Origin: Ustilaginoidea virens
Taxonomy: Eukaryota > Ascomycota > Sordariomycetes > Hypocreales > Clavicipitaceae
Direction: 5' to 3'
Length of the DNA: 64,000 bases
Assembly: GCF_000687475.1 (NCBI RefSeq)
Contig: NC_057316.1
Coordinates: forward strand, 2,542,001 to 2,606,000
In this document: in pieces, positions 1 to 12,900 of the stretch
Layout: the number at the start of each line of letters is the position of its first letter
Position numbering within the stretch: position 1 is the stretch's first letter
Translations under genes and position numbers: made by a program
Notes under the pieces: generated by a model
Database searches by the model: none
What the model saw: the letters and a program-made list of their open reading frames with translations, nothing else
What the model was told of the DNA's origin: nothing

Positions 1-3000
1 TCAGGATAGCGAGAAGAAAGAGTCCAACACCAAATTTCCGAGGATGCTGCTGCTGCCCCGAGATGAAAAAAATAATAATAATGATAATAATGAAAGAGTT
101 GCAGCAAAACAAGACCACCGCCAATGGCCATCTTGCCATCCCGCCATCCTTTCTCTTTTGAGGAGGACCCCTTGCGCTCTATTCAGCCCGTCTTCCTGAC
201 GGTGTGCAACATGGTGCTTTACCAAACCACAGCCGCTGGAGCTGGAACCTGGCATCATCACACGCTCTCTAGCGAGTTGTGGCATGGACGACTGACCCGA
301 CACGACCCGACACGACACGGCACGGCACGGCACGGCACGCCTCCTCTTGTCACCGGTAATTAGCGACTCTGGAAAGGGGAAAAGGCGGGTTTGAGGGATA
401 GTCATGGGAAACAGACATGGGGAAATAGACGTGGACATAAGGAGAAGCGGAGGGATGCAGGCATCGCCGTGCTGCCAAGTTTGAGGGCTTTTTTCCCCTA
501 GTTTTTTCTTTTTTTTTTTTTTTTGTCTTCTCTAATTCACACGCGGCCGTGGATGAGGGCGAGCTGGGTTTTTGTTGCTTCTTGACGACGGACAAGGGCT
601 AGCCTGCAACAGGTTTCCAAACACGGACACCCAAGATGCGCACAGCAACTTCCGCTACGGGGGGTGAAACGCTAGGGCCGTCGACTGATGACAAGAGAGA
701 CCGAGACGAGACGTAAAACGGGCGGTATGAGTCTGTGACAGGCCCTGTGTGCCCGCATGTAGGACGAGGGGCAGCAGCACGGCGGCCAATGACTGCGGGT
801 TGGGCGCTTGATGAAACCATCGGCGCTTGTTGGCGATGCCCCGGATTCCGGGCCCGTGACATGGCGTTGTGGCCGGCCGAAGGGGCAACTTTGGCGGCTC
901 GACGACCCCGGTTACCGCCGATGCTTGCCGAGCGCCGACGGGGCCAATCACCCTTCCCCAACCGGCGGTGGGGCGACTGGCTGCGCAGGAGCGGGTAACC
1001 TGCATACCTTGGGTACCTAACTGGGACTTCTATGGCACATCAGGCATGGTATGCAACTCGGCTGGGTTAGGTACCCACCTAACCACGGTAAATCTAAAGG
1101 GAGGTAGGTAGGTAGAGTAAGATAAATGCGTCTTTTGTCCCCGTCATGGGATATTCACCGCTTGACTACGGTCACCTTGACCTTGGCCGTGACGCATGCC
1201 ACGCCGCCCTGGTATCTTGTCTGTCTGTATTGACTCCATCCTGCCAACCAGCGACCCACCACCCCACCCCCACAGCCACCGAGCAGGCGGCGCTGATTGG
1301 CCCGACGAAGCAAGCTCGTGCTGCGAGGCGAGGCGAGGCGAGGCGGGAAACAGGCCCAGTGGGGGAAAGAGCGACGGAGGGAAGGGAGTGTCATGCGTCG
1401 GTTCGCCAGCCAATCGACGTGGATGCGAACCAGCGACCGGGTGAAAACGAAATCTGCCCCTTTGGGAGAAAAGGCCCGGTGGGCGCTGAGGGTGGGCGCT
1501 GGAGACAGGTGACAACCCGCCCGACGCAGGTGGAATCGGGGGGGGGTGCCGGGCCAAGGAGATCAAGGGGCTGGCTATTTCCTCATCTGGCTTGGGGGAC
1601 AAGGTTTGCTGCGGAGAAAAAAGGAAGAAGTGAAAAAGGAAAGAAAGGGAAAGTCTTTCCGCGAGGAATGGGCCGGCTGCTCCGTTCTGCGGCCGCGCAT
1701 CGCAAGTGAGCGTGCACGGTACTGGTACGTAGCCCGGAGCCCGGAGCCCGGAGCCCGGAGACCGAGGTCACCTGAAGGAAGGGGGAGAGGCGTCCACACT
1801 CTGGAATGCCAGAATCCAGCCATCCACGGTCCACCCGTCCACCCGTCCACCCGTCCACCCGTCCACGGTCCATGCTCCCCATCCTCCCTTGCCATTCGAC
1901 GCTGGCGCAAGGGCGTGCGCGAGGTGCGGAGGGCAAGGTCATGGATGGACGGTGCTCCGTGGACAGAATCTCGGATGATCCGCTGACCGGTCCATCTGGG
2001 CGACCCGCCGTGACTAGCGGTTGCCCAGATGATGGGCAGCGAGCAGCTACCTAACCTACCTGACCTTACCTTGGGGTTGGTCCGACAAGCCTGGTCTGGT
2101 GCGCAAAGCTTCAAGGGATGAAACAAGGCGACTTATTGCTGCAACGCGCCAGACAGCGGGCTGCACGGGGCCCCGGGGTTTAGACAGATCAATATGTCCC
2201 CACCCCCACGCCCACCCCCGTCAGGATCCAAGCACCCCCCTCCCCCCCCCACCCAACCCTCTACCCCGAAGGACCGGCTGTTGCCAGCAGCCGCAAGAGT
2301 CATCCTGCCAGATGCAGGCCAGCACGGGCCCAGCTGCCGCGGCGTCGCAACTAGAACTTTCCAATCCCGACTTGACGCGAAGAAACCGGTGCAGGAAAAA
2401 AAAAAAAGAGGGAAAAAAAAAAGAAGAAAAAAAAGAAGAAGCAACGAAAGATAACCCTGCCATGTCCCCCCCTTCGAATTCGCCAGAGAATCACCAGCTT
2501 TAGACAGGTGGCCCAAGAAAAAGAAAAGAAAAAAAACCACAACGTCCTAGGGCAGCGGACGCCGTGTGGCGGGCAATTTCTCAAAATTCCACGCCGCCAA
2601 CCTCTTTGCTTTGTGCCCAACGAGTCGAGAGTAGAATTTGGTTCCGCAACAGCCGCTTTTCCCCTGCATGGGATGGCGCACGCAGGCAACATGTGGTTCT
2701 GCCGCCACAGCTCATGCAGCATGGATGCCATGGCCCCGGTACCAGCAGGAACATGGCCGGGAAAAGAAAGGCGCCTGCTGTTGGGGCAGGAAGCCCGTGA
2801 TGATGAGCACGGACATCACGGCTAATGGCTTGCAGGGCGTCTCAATTCATTGCCTTCTTTTCTTTTTCTTTTTCTTTTTTTTAATCTACAAAAAAATATC
2901 AACAATGAAAAGAAAAGGGAAAGAAAGGAAGAAAGGAAGAAAGGAAGAAAGAAAGAAAGAAAGAAAGAAAGAGAAACCAGCGTGCAATGGTACATTCTGC

Positions 3001-5570
3001 GTTGGCCCATTCGACAATCCAACCTCGCCGTTGAATGCGAAGTCAGTCGTCACCTTGGTCGCGGTAAAACGTGCGGACAGCAGCAAGCAGCAAGCAGCAA
3101 GCGATAATCGGTGAGCATTCACGAATGTCTGTATCGCCACGGGCTGCGACTGGCACCGCCAACATTCCTCACGGACGCCGCCGCCATCACCATCACCACC
3201 ACCACCACCATCACCAACCCATCACCAACCATCACGTCGGCATTCTCGGCCCACCCGTCCACCCGTGCTATGGTTGCCAGCTGCAGCGCAGCAACTGGGC
3301 TGGATCCGAAACATCCAGACAACGCATGGCCAGGAACAAGACGACGGAGGTGCATCCGCCGGATCGCGTCACCGGTTGGCGATAGACGCCCGAACCCTTG
3401 CGTGGTCCTTGGCGTGCAGAGCATGCATGCATGCAATTCATCCATGCCATGCAGGAGCAGCAAGACGCCCGTCGACTTTGCTTTGGCAACCAGGCTGGGC
3501 TGGGCTGGGCTGGGCTGGGCTGGGCTGGGCTGGCTTTGTCCGTCGAGGTGGGCTGTTGTTGAATGTTCAGGCTCGGCATCCAATCCTCATACCAAGCAGA
3601 GGCGGCGGCTGGCCATAAGGAGCCCTGTTTCAAAGAAGAAAGAATCAGGAGTCGAACGGGACGGTCGGTCACAGCCTTTGATGCAGATTGGGAATCAACA
3701 GTTTCAGCTTGGGGGCAGTCGGCGGGATCCCTTGGCTGACCAGCACCCAGCAGCAGCACCCAGCAGCAGCACCCAGCAGCACCGCCCTGCATGTGCTGAC
3801 TGTACTGGGCAGGAGCGCTTACCTGGCCCAATCGTTTTGCCCGCAGCCCTTCGTTTCGCGCCGTTTCGCGCCGCACGCCACGCACCAGACGCTACGTACT
3901 ACCAGACGTTACGTATAGTAAACAGGTACCTTACCTACCTAGGTTGCACCTACACCTACCAAAACGCCGCTACGGTACGGACTTGCCGCGGTTGCCACGG
4001 TACGCCGAGACTTGGTTGGCCGACGAGGCGGAGGCCGTATCGGTCTACCAGGACAAAACGAGACGAGAAAGAAAGAAGACGCGGAAAACGGCGAAACGGG
4101 GAAACGGGGAAGACGGCCGTGGCATGGCGCTCTATTGGCGCAGCTGGCTCTTCTTGTCGGTTCAAAACGCCTGGCACGACCCGGCCTGGAGCTTTGGTGA
4201 ATGACAGCGAACCAGACATGGAACGGTTCGTATGTGGTTTGCAGCTGACGGCCTCGATGGTACGGTACCTAGGTTAGGTACCTACATGTATACGACGGAG
4301 CAGCCCCAGTGGCCCTGTACCCCCCCCCTGTGCCCCTGTGCCCCTGTGCCCCAGTGCTCCAGTGCTCCAGTGCTCCAATACTCCAGTCGCTGCCAGGGCG
4401 CTATGCATGTACATGCCTCCTACCAGACCAGAGACGCCCGAGGCCCAGCCCAGCACGATTCATTCGCCCTCGATATGCCCAGCCTGGTTTTGACTTGTTG
4501 TCCCGCCGGCTGGCAGTGAACAGTCAACCGCCGCCCAGTCCTCCGAAACCCCCCCCCATGTCGACTTGTCCGCTCCTCAGCGGCAAACAAGGCAAAACCT
4601 GGCTCGAGGCAGCAAGGCGCAGGCAACAAGGCCACAAGTCAACGTACTCCGTACCGCATATCTGAAAGGATTCGAGCCCTACCTTTGGATCATGATGGTA
4701 ATAAAACCAAGATTACCGAATTCCATTCCTATACTTAATGCCCGCCCCAGCCCATCTCTTTCTTGCCCGGCTCTTCCGTGGTGTCTAGTACAGTATTATT
4801 CCCAGCCCCCATCCATCCCTTCCAAGCTCAGCCTGCGTCAAAGGAATTTCACCGGCGAATAGTTGCTTACCTGTTTGCTCAAGGGAGGGAGGCGCCTTCC
4901 TACGTTCCCTTTCCTGTCCTTGACTACTGTTGCCCCCCCCCCCGGTCGTACCTGCCGGCCCAGCGTTCGCTAGTTGTTTCCTTTAAGCTCCTTTGAGCCT
5001 CGCTCCTTCCGACAGCTGGACGGTTTCCCGCTGGCTGGGCCCCCAGCTACAAGCCAGTAGCCACCAGACCCATCTTCCATCTTTGGCCCCGCCTGGTTCA
5101 GCGCCCCGACCCAGAACGGAACGTTGAGCGTTGCAAGAGAAGAGAGTGCAAGAGAAGTCAGCAAGGCTGGTGGTGCATGCCGATGCGGACACCTCATTCC
5201 ACACTAAAAGATTGAACCAGTTCAGTCTAGCACAGGCCGCCGTTGAACCTCGCCGGCGCCATCTTGGGAAATCATCGTGTGGCAGCAAGACGGCCCAGCT
5301 AGCCAGCCCGTTGACCTCGATTCGCCGTCCTCCGTTGCGCAAAAAACGAACGAGGCGGTTATTGGACGGCCCCGACCGGGAATAGCCCTTTTGCCAGCCG
5401 CGCCGCAAAGCAAACAGCATCAGCGTCGGCACCAGCGTCGGCACCAGCGTCGGCATCAGCAGAGGCATCGAGCAAGAGAACGGCGAGCATATCTCTGACT
5501 CGTCCTCTTCGGTTCGCCGCCATTTTCTCGAGTATAACATAATAGCCCGACTTTCCACTAGTGCTTTCTG
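1..5570. other. intergenic, low-complexity, no supported gene
   Basis: No frame here shows a recognisable domain or conserved motif, although several open frames exceed 100 codons because the DNA is GC-rich and repetitive. It holds an 8-bp CCACCCGT array (about 1831-1866), a GAAA/GAAG purine run (about 2925-2973), a GGGCT pentamer array of about eight units (3494-3533), CAGCAGCACC runs (3745-3780), long A and T runs, and clusters of TAGGTACC-type sequence near 1010-1110, 3925-3960 and 4257-4290. Confidence 0.6.
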
Positions 5571-7808
5571 GTGGCAGGCAGGCAGGCAGGCAGGCAGGCA
5601 ATCTAACCGCCCTCCCTTTCTATACGTTGTTGGATTCCAGTGCAACCGCTAGAGCCTAGCTAAATAGCCATCACGGCAAGCGAGCCCCAACCACCATCCA
5701 CCATCCACCATCCACCATCCGACCATCCTACCAGACGTCGGCCAGCAGCACTGGGTCGAACCCACCAGCCGCCCTTTTGGCTGTCGACCGCATCGTTACT
5801 CCGTCCTGCGCTCCAGCGTGCGGCTGCTAACGCGAGAAACCCAACCTCCCCCTTGCGTACCTCACCTTATCGAGACGGTGCGCCAAGACCAAAAGACAGC
5901 TGAGCTGAGCCGAGCTGAAGCCTTGCAAAGCTTCTATATAACTCTCCACTCCTTTCCGCTGCTGCTCGCATTTCTGCACCGGATTCTACATTGGGCTTTC
6001 CCAGCGCGAGCCACATACATCCAGCACAGAAGCTTTTCTCATTGGCCTTCTTGGGCTTTGTTGTGCCACAGTGCAAGCAGCTGAATATCCCCACGTCGGC
6101 CACTGTCCTTCCTGATTGTTTGTTTTTCTCGGCATCGAACCTTTCGAGCTTGTTCCCAAGATCAGCCTTTCCCAGCACTCGGGTTGATGAAAAAAAGAAT
6201 CTCTTTCATTCTCTCTGCTCGACTCTTGATTGCCCGATTCTCGTCGGATTTCTACACGGCCACCCCGCTTTTGACGTCGAAAACCCCGAGCACAATAGGC
6301 TGCACAACCGGAACAATAAAAGGAAAGACCACAGCATTGATCTGGCAGTGATCTTGCGCACTGATCAGTGATTCTGTATTGGAACAAAGACGAACCTGGC
6401 TCAGCCTTGCGTACGGAACCCAAAAAAAAAAAAAAAGCCGCACGTTTCTTCTGCTGGGTCGGGAGTTTCCCCTCTTTTCGTTTTCGTCCTCAGCATCCTT
6501 GCTTGCCGACACCAACCCTTTGTATCTTCTTCTTCTCCCCTTTTTTTTTCTTCTTTTTTTCTTCTTCTTCTTCTTCTCCTTTTTTTTTTTTTTTTTTTTT
6601 TTTGGGATATTTACCTGCAAGACGCGCGTTGCGTTACGCCGCGGCGGATATTCTACGACCTTCTTTTTTGGCAGTCTTGAAATCACCAGATTGGCACAGG
6701 TAATCCAACAAAAGCGACGACTACGAATTCGTGCTCCAGCCGTCCAGACTCTGCTCTCCATCCCCAGGAAACCGAAGCCCGAAGCAAGCTTGCGCGGATC
6801 AGGGAAACGACCCTGGTCAATTAAAGCATTGCGCGGCGTCTAGAACAGTATCGCTCGAACCTCCTTCTCCAGTCTACACTTCTGGCCCCGTCCTGGTCTC
6901 CATCGCCTTACCTGTCAGTGCCCTTGACTCGACCGACCCCTGTCGGCCTGACAGCTAGCGATCCAAGGCGTTACCATCTCTCGGTAAGTTGGTACCTGCG
7001 CCCCTCGTTTCCGCCGCACTGCCGTGTTACCAGATCCCCCCCACCTACCGTTCGTTACCATTACCATCTGAGAGAGGATCGTGGGCTCTAATCTTGCTTC
7101 TTTTGCCCACAGTATCGGCATCGTGCGCTGTTCTTTTTTCCTGCCACCCTACCAGGAAATCCTGCAGCAGTCTGGTTTTTCCCGTTCTCTTCCTCCTCGG
7201 CTCTTGCTCTGCTGGCCCCTTCAAGTTGGTGGTACCGTCGACCCAAACTGGTGGCTCCCGTCCTGCAGCCATCGTCCGCCCCACCCCCACTTGACACGCA
7301 CCTGGCACATCGAGCCCCCTGCGCCCCACATCACCCTTCAACGCACCCCCCCCCACGCAACCACCACGCACCCCCCCCCGGTGTGCGACTCTGGCCTCCC
7401 CTGTCCGCTCAGCCCCGTGTTCCCCAACGTCACCAACTGACGAACGTTCGCCACGGACCTTTCCGGGTGGTCACTTGTCTGGAACGGAGAGGCCACATGC
7501 GCATGGGCTTATCGTCCCATTGTCTGACATCGAAAACCAAAATCTATTTCGTCTCCCTTGATCCCCTTGATCACCCCCTCTTCCCCCACCTCGACCTGGG
7601 CTAATCCCGGACTCGAACCATCGTCGGGAACGCCCCAAGATTCCTGGTACACACACTACTATATCGGCAAAAACCCACCTCCACATTTGGGTCCTGCAAT
7701 CGATCCTTTGCTCTCTCTCAACCTCCCTCAACCGCCTACCGACACCTTCCAAGATATTTCCAAGCTATCGGTGCTCTCGGCGACCCCCTCCTCTCTACCT
7801 GCGTATAA
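5571..7808 (+). promoter_or_regulatory. promoter and long 5' leader of the cyclin gene
   Basis: About 2.2 kb precede the cyclin start without another gene. The stretch has a GGCA tetranucleotide array (5573-5600), CCACCATC repeats near 5690-5720, several CT-rich and T-rich runs (for example 6530-6603) and a CCCC/CACC-rich segment at 7270-7380. Long pyrimidine-rich leaders are common upstream of regulatory genes in filamentous fungi. The transcription start cannot be placed from sequence alone. A candidate leader intron is listed separately. Confidence 0.35.
6984..7112 (+). other. candidate 5'-leader intron of the cyclin gene
   Basis: A consensus donor GTAAGT at 6984 is followed by a CTAAT branch-like site near 7087 and a pyrimidine tract ending in CCCACAG at 7112. 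The 129-nt length suits a fungal intron. It lies about 0.7 kb upstream of the cyclin ATG, so it would be a non-coding leader intron. RNA evidence would be needed to confirm it. Confidence 0.4.
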
Positions 7809-8969
7809 ATGAGCGTCATGGCGAAACGGCAACTAAGCATGGACGAGCTGAACCGAGCTGCGCTCGATCAGTTCGTCTATCAACCCGTGAGCCGGGAAAT
7901 GATTCAATTTCTGGCCGATGCGGCTCACAACGTCATTGCCTGCGACTCTACATTAGTGTCGCCCAGCCTAACCAAGCAGCCCCAACAGGCTCAACAACCG
8001 CAGCAGCGTCCAGCCAACCTTGCTCCTAACCGCGCGAGGAATCCTCAATCCGAAGCTGCCCACGCCGTCAACGTCTCCCTGCCCACTCTGGACGAGTTCA
8101 TCACCCAGCTCGTGGTGTCTTCGAATGTCCAGGTCCCGACCCTCATGTCCACTCTGGTCTATCTAACCCGGCTCAAGGCCAAGCTTCAGCCCATGGCGCG
8201 GGGCCTGCAGTGCACGACCCATCGCATCTTTCTCGCCTCCCTCATCCTGGCCGCCAAGTATCTGAACGACAGCTCGCCAAAGAACAAGCACTGGGCAAAC
8301 TACACCCACATCGCCACCGACATGTACAGCTTTGGCTTCAACCGGACCGAGGTCAACCTCATGGAGAAGCAACTCCTCTTCCTTCTCGAATGGGAGCTGA
8401 GAATTACGGAGCAGGACCTGTATCGCGAGCTCGACTCCTTCCTCGAACCTCTTCGCTGCCGCATCGCCGAAAGGCATGCCCGAAAGATGCGCTATCGGGA
8501 GGAGAAGAGACGCCAGCAAGAGATGGCTGCCCGGCAGCTCATGCTGCCCACCTGCCGCGTCCAGTCCCGCGCCTGGACCGCAAGTCCCGAGACCACTCGC
8601 TCCGTCATCAGCGGCTCCATCACGCCTCCGGGACTCACGTACAGCAGCTCATCCAGCTCGTACGCATCGTCGGTTGCGTCAAGCCGACAGCCCTCCCGCT
8701 CCACGACGCCCTTGGAGTCTAACCCATCGCCTTGCGTATACGACGTTTCGCAGACAGCACAAGGCAGCTTGTACGACTCTCCCGTCGAGATTGTCGTAGA
8801 CACTGACCTGACCAAGTCGGCACCGCAGCCGTCCGTCTCCGCAACCGGCATGCTTGCTTGCGAAATCTCTGCTGAGCAGTACCACCAACTTCAAGACGGC
8901 CCGACCAAGAAGCGGCACCGACGAGGAATGTGGGGCCGCTTCCTCGGAGGCACCGTCACTGTTCGATAA
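7809..8969 (+). CDS. Pho80/Pcl-type cyclin (partner of a Pho85-like kinase)
   Basis: Intronless 386-residue protein. A cyclin box spans about residues 90-205, with the helix-rich segments LVYLTRLKAKLQP, HRIFLASLILAAKYLND and NLMEKQLLFLLEWEL that typify Pcl/Pho80-like cyclins. The region before the box is Gln/Pro-rich (residues 56-75). After the box come a basic helix (about 218-240) and a Ser/Thr/Pro-rich tail (250-320), suitable for phosphorylation or degradation control, and the protein ends with a basic KKRHRRG stretch. In yeast such cyclins (Pcl1/Pcl2 group) bind the kinase Pho85 and act in G1 and morphogenesis; A. nidulans pclA is needed for normal conidiation. Assignment within the Pcl group is inference. 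The ATG is the first in frame and is preceded by AT-rich sequence, and the upstream leader is long. Confidence 0.85.
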   Translation: MSVMAKRQLSMDELNRAALDQFVYQPVSREMIQFLADAAHNVIACDSTLVSPSLTKQPQQAQQPQQRPANLAPNRARNPQSEAAHAVNVSLPTLDEFITQLVVSSNVQVPTLMSTLVYLTRLKAKLQPMARGLQCTTHRIFLASLILAAKYLNDSSPKNKHWANYTHIATDMYSFGFNRTEVNLMEKQLLFLLEWELRITEQDLYRELDSFLEPLRCRIAERHARKMRYREEKRRQQEMAARQLMLPTCRVQSRAWTASPETTRSVISGSITPPGLTYSSSSSSYASSVASSRQPSRSTTPLESNPSPCVYDVSQTAQGSLYDSPVEIVVDTDLTKSAPQPSVSATGMLACEISAEQYHQLQDGPTKKRHRRGMWGRFLGGTVTVR

Positions 8970-9910
8970 AGAGGCGGCGCTTTTTCCAAGTCGGCAGTCC
9001 AACTTGGCCATTTATTTGTTTTTTTTTTCTTTTGGCAGTGGTGGTTTTTGTAATGTGCATTTCTTACAGTAAAAAGCATGGCGTTGCGGCGGACTCGATT
9101 TATCACACATTTCTGCATTTTCTTTTCCGGAAGTCGAGAAGCAGAACCAAAACAAAAAAACGACAAAACCATTTCCAAACCCCTTTTCAGAAGTTCTCGG
9201 GTCCTATCCCTTAATGCGTCCAATAATGACGCTGCATCGTCATCATGTGCGCACGGGCATGCATTCCCTCGTCACCAGGCAGGTACTAGGAGTTAGTTGG
9301 ACACTTTTCACAAATGCTGTCTGTTCTGTTCTACTCAGTTCTGTTTTTTTTTTACTTTTTTTTTCCCCCTTGCTCCTAAAATCTTTCCTGTTTCTCTTTC
9401 TGTTTCTTTTTTTTTTTTTTTCCACGGCTCATCCGTTGTGAAGAAGAGCCCAAGGAGTCTAGGAGTTGAGGGTGAGGGTTCACTGCAGGAATAGGAAGGA
9501 AAGCGGCTAGTCTGAGACTGCCGCCCTTGGCCTTGGCCTGGAAGAGGACCAGGTGTTTTTTTTTTCCATTTTTTCCCCCTTTTTTCTTGGCTTTACATCT
9601 GTCTCGTTTTTTTTTTCTTGTTCTCTTTAATGGCTATGATAGGGGGAACAGGATAGGTATACCTGTTGAATGAGAATCAGAGAGAAAATAAATATACCTC
9701 GGGAAACCGAAACACGTTGCGTCTTGCAAGGGCTCTGGCTCGTTCTGTGGTGACGTCGGGGAGAAAGATGTGCATAAATCGTAAATCTCATCGAGTTATA
9801 TACATGATACATGTACAAAGGTCCTCGGGCGTGTATCTGTTACAGACCTTACAAGGCGCATACAAACAATTAAACAAACAGGTTGAGACACGCCTTCGCA
9901 ACAAGGAAAA
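8970..9910. other. intergenic between convergent cyclin and ATPase genes
   Basis: About 0.94 kb between two genes that end towards each other. It consists largely of T runs (9019-9028, 9340-9365, 9409-9421, 9557-9620) and must hold both 3' ends. No conserved reading frame or RNA gene is evident. Confidence 0.5.
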
Positions 9911-12900
9911 TCACCCGTCTGCCATGACGGGACGGTGTCGAAAGCCCACCCACGGCAGTCGCGCCCTCAGGCAGAGGCTGCTCAGCACCACGCTGATGCT
10001 CGACAGGGCCATGGCCAAGGCCGCCCAGACGGGGTCGAGCCTGACGCGAGCGCCTCCCCCCTCCGTCTTGATCGCGTACAGGCACCCGGCAGCAATCGGC
10101 ACCGCCAGCAGGTTGTACACCACCGCCCACGCAAAGTTGAGCTTGATGCGCCCCAGGACGGCGCGGCTGAGGTGGAGCAGCGTCAGCACGCTGGCCAGGC
10201 TGGACGACGCCAGGACAAAGTCGGCGCTGGAAACGGCCACGTCGCTGCCCGACCCGATGGCGATGCCCACGTCCGCCCTCGTCAGGGCCGGCGAGTCGTT
10301 GATGCCGTCGCCGACCATGGCCACCACTGCGCGGCGCCTCCCGCGCGGGCCGCGACGTCTGCTCACGGAGCCGTGGGTTTGGGGGTCCAGCGTCGCCTGC
10401 AGGTATCCGACCTTGCTGGCCTTTTCCGACGGCAGGACTTCCGCAAGCACCCTGCTCTCTCTGATGCCGACCAGCCGGGCCACGGCTTTGGCCGTGGTGG
10501 CGTTGTCGCCCGAGAGCATCCAGACCTGTGTTCCGCGAGCGTCCAGCGCCCTGACAACTGCTCTGGCCTCCCGCCGGACCGGGTCGGATATGGACAGGAC
10601 GGCTCCCAGCGTCCACGAGTTGCTCCCGTCGCCGCCGCCGTCACAACACCTAAAGGCCACGACAGCTACCGATTTGGCTTCCCCTTTCCACCTCTGCAAC
10701 CGGCTCAAAACGTCCACTGACAGCGTGACGGAGAGATGGCGCATCAAAACTTCATTGCCAACCGCAATCTGAAACGGCTTGTTCCGATGAGACGCCTTCA
10801 TCCCTCGTCCGGGCAACTCCTCAATCTTGCCGAGCTCTGCGGACGGAACCTCGCCTCCGCAAAAGCTGACAATCGCCTTGGCAATCGGGTGGCTGCTCTG
10901 TTCCTCCACGGCCTTGAGTGCTGACAGCAGCGTCTGTCTGTCAACGCCCGTGACATGGCCGTTGTCCGGGAATAACTCCACGTCGGTGATCTTGGGCTCC
11001 CCGCCTTCGGTCAGAGTTCCAGTCTTGTCGAACACGACGCAGTCGATTCTGCTGGCCTTTTCAAACGCCTCGCCGCCACCCTTGGCCAAGATGCCGTGTT
11101 TTGCCGCGATGCCGCCCCCGACAAATATGGCTGTCGGAGCAGCAAGGGCAAGCCCGCAGGGGCAGGCTACCACGAAGACGGCAATGGCGAATTGGAATGC
11201 GAAAGCTGCCGCACCGCCGGACGCCTTGAGCTCCTCGTCTGAAACGACATGAGCTTGGGCCAGGCTCAGCCAAATGACCCATGTGATGACGGCGACGAGC
11301 GTGATGACCGGGACAAAGTACGAAGTCAAAAGGTCTGCGATTTGCTCCACCGGGGCTCGCTTGGTCTGTCCCTCACGGACAGCCTCGACAATTTGATCGA
11401 GCATGGACTTTCCAGACGTCCCTGTGACGTGGATTGTGATCGCATGCCCTTTGTTCACCGTCCCCGCGAACACATGGTCGCCTGGAGTCTTCTTGATGGG
11501 ACGAGACTCCCCGGTCAGGCTGGATTCGTCAAAGCTGGTATCCCCGATAAGGATTACGCCGTCGGCACCCGGTGAAGCTCCATGAGGGACCCGTACCGTG
11601 TCTCCGTGCTCGAGCTGGTCGATGGGTATGCTCGTGGTAACTTGGCCCTTGCTTGGGTCTTGCTCAACCAGAAGAGCGGTACTGGGGCGAAGTTTGGCCA
11701 GCGCACCAACCGCATCCCCCGTCTTGGACTTGCTGTAGGCCTCGATCAGTCTTCCCGCGAGCAGAAAGAAGGTGAGAAATACGACAGAGTCAAAGTAAAA
11801 TCGACTCGCTGGGACATCCGAATCGTGTCGGATTCCAGAAGCCATCATTTGCCCGACAGATGAAAAGTACGCAATTGTGGTGCCTAGCGACATGAGCATG
11901 TTCATGCTTCCAAATTTGTAGAATCTCTGGATCAAAGGTGTACGGCTTCCTCGACGCCACATGTATCGAACCTCCTTTATGGCTCGAACATGGAAAATGT
12001 CCGCGGCAAAGAAATAGACGGGCGTTGAAAGTGCAAAGAGGATGATTTCCAGACGACTCAGCCCTGATCTCCACGGTTGCATGAGATACTGCCTCGTACG
12101 GTCCGAATCGGTAACCAAGCTCATGTACACAATGCCAAATATAAAGGTGGGAATGGCCAAGGTGAGTGTCAGAAGCAGACGCCGAGACAGTTCGCGCTGA
12201 TGTTTCGCGCTGATGGCCTTGGACCGCTGCTCCAGCGTCAGGGGGTGATGGATGGAAGCTTCCAAAGACGGATCTGTGGCTTCGATTGCCCTGAGAATAT
12301 GTCGGATGGTGAAAGTTGGCGCTTGAGGAACGTAACTGATTTTGAGGAGTGGAAACTCTCGAGACAGCGGTTTGAGAACCTTGATCTGTGAAGGTTTTAA
12401 ATTTCGCAGAGTTTTTAGTATCCGATCCGGGCACTTGGAGCAGAAGATACCGTCCACCTTGATTTCCAGTTCTCGCCCTTGGGTGCGATCGTTGGTCTGC
12501 TCCTGTAGATTGACGAGTTCGTCAAGGGCAGCATCATACCCAAGATCTTCGATGGCTTTGACAGCTTCTTCCGCGCGGGCAGGGTCTTTGATATCCACAG
12601 TCGCACGGTTTGCGACGAGATTGACCACGATTCTAGAGACCCAGGGGTGTTTCCCCATTTCTTCCGTAATGGTGTTGGCGCATGACGCGCAAGTCATGCC
12701 ACCGACAGAGATGGTTGCCTGCCACAGAGGAATAATTGCGTCAATGCCGTCGATCACAACCTCCTCAAGGGCGGCCTGCGACTTATTCGCATCACGAGGG
12801 AGAGCAACACCATTCAGTCGTTTCTGGAGACTAGAGGCTGATATGGTGTTGAGATGGGGCTGGTGCTCCGAGCCAAGGCCATCCTCAGGACCGAGAGTGG

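Noticed and set aside
3111..4277. 388-codon plus-strand open frame
   Set aside because: It runs through CAC, GGGCT and CAGCAG repeats, has no domain or fungal gene features, and other frames are open over the same low-complexity DNA.
4983..5645. 220-codon minus-strand open frame
   Set aside because: Contains repeat-encoded stretches and no recognisable domain or splice support.
9666..10772. 368-codon plus-strand open frame
   Set aside because: Mostly antisense to the conserved copper ATPase; its openness follows from the GC-rich codon use of that gene.
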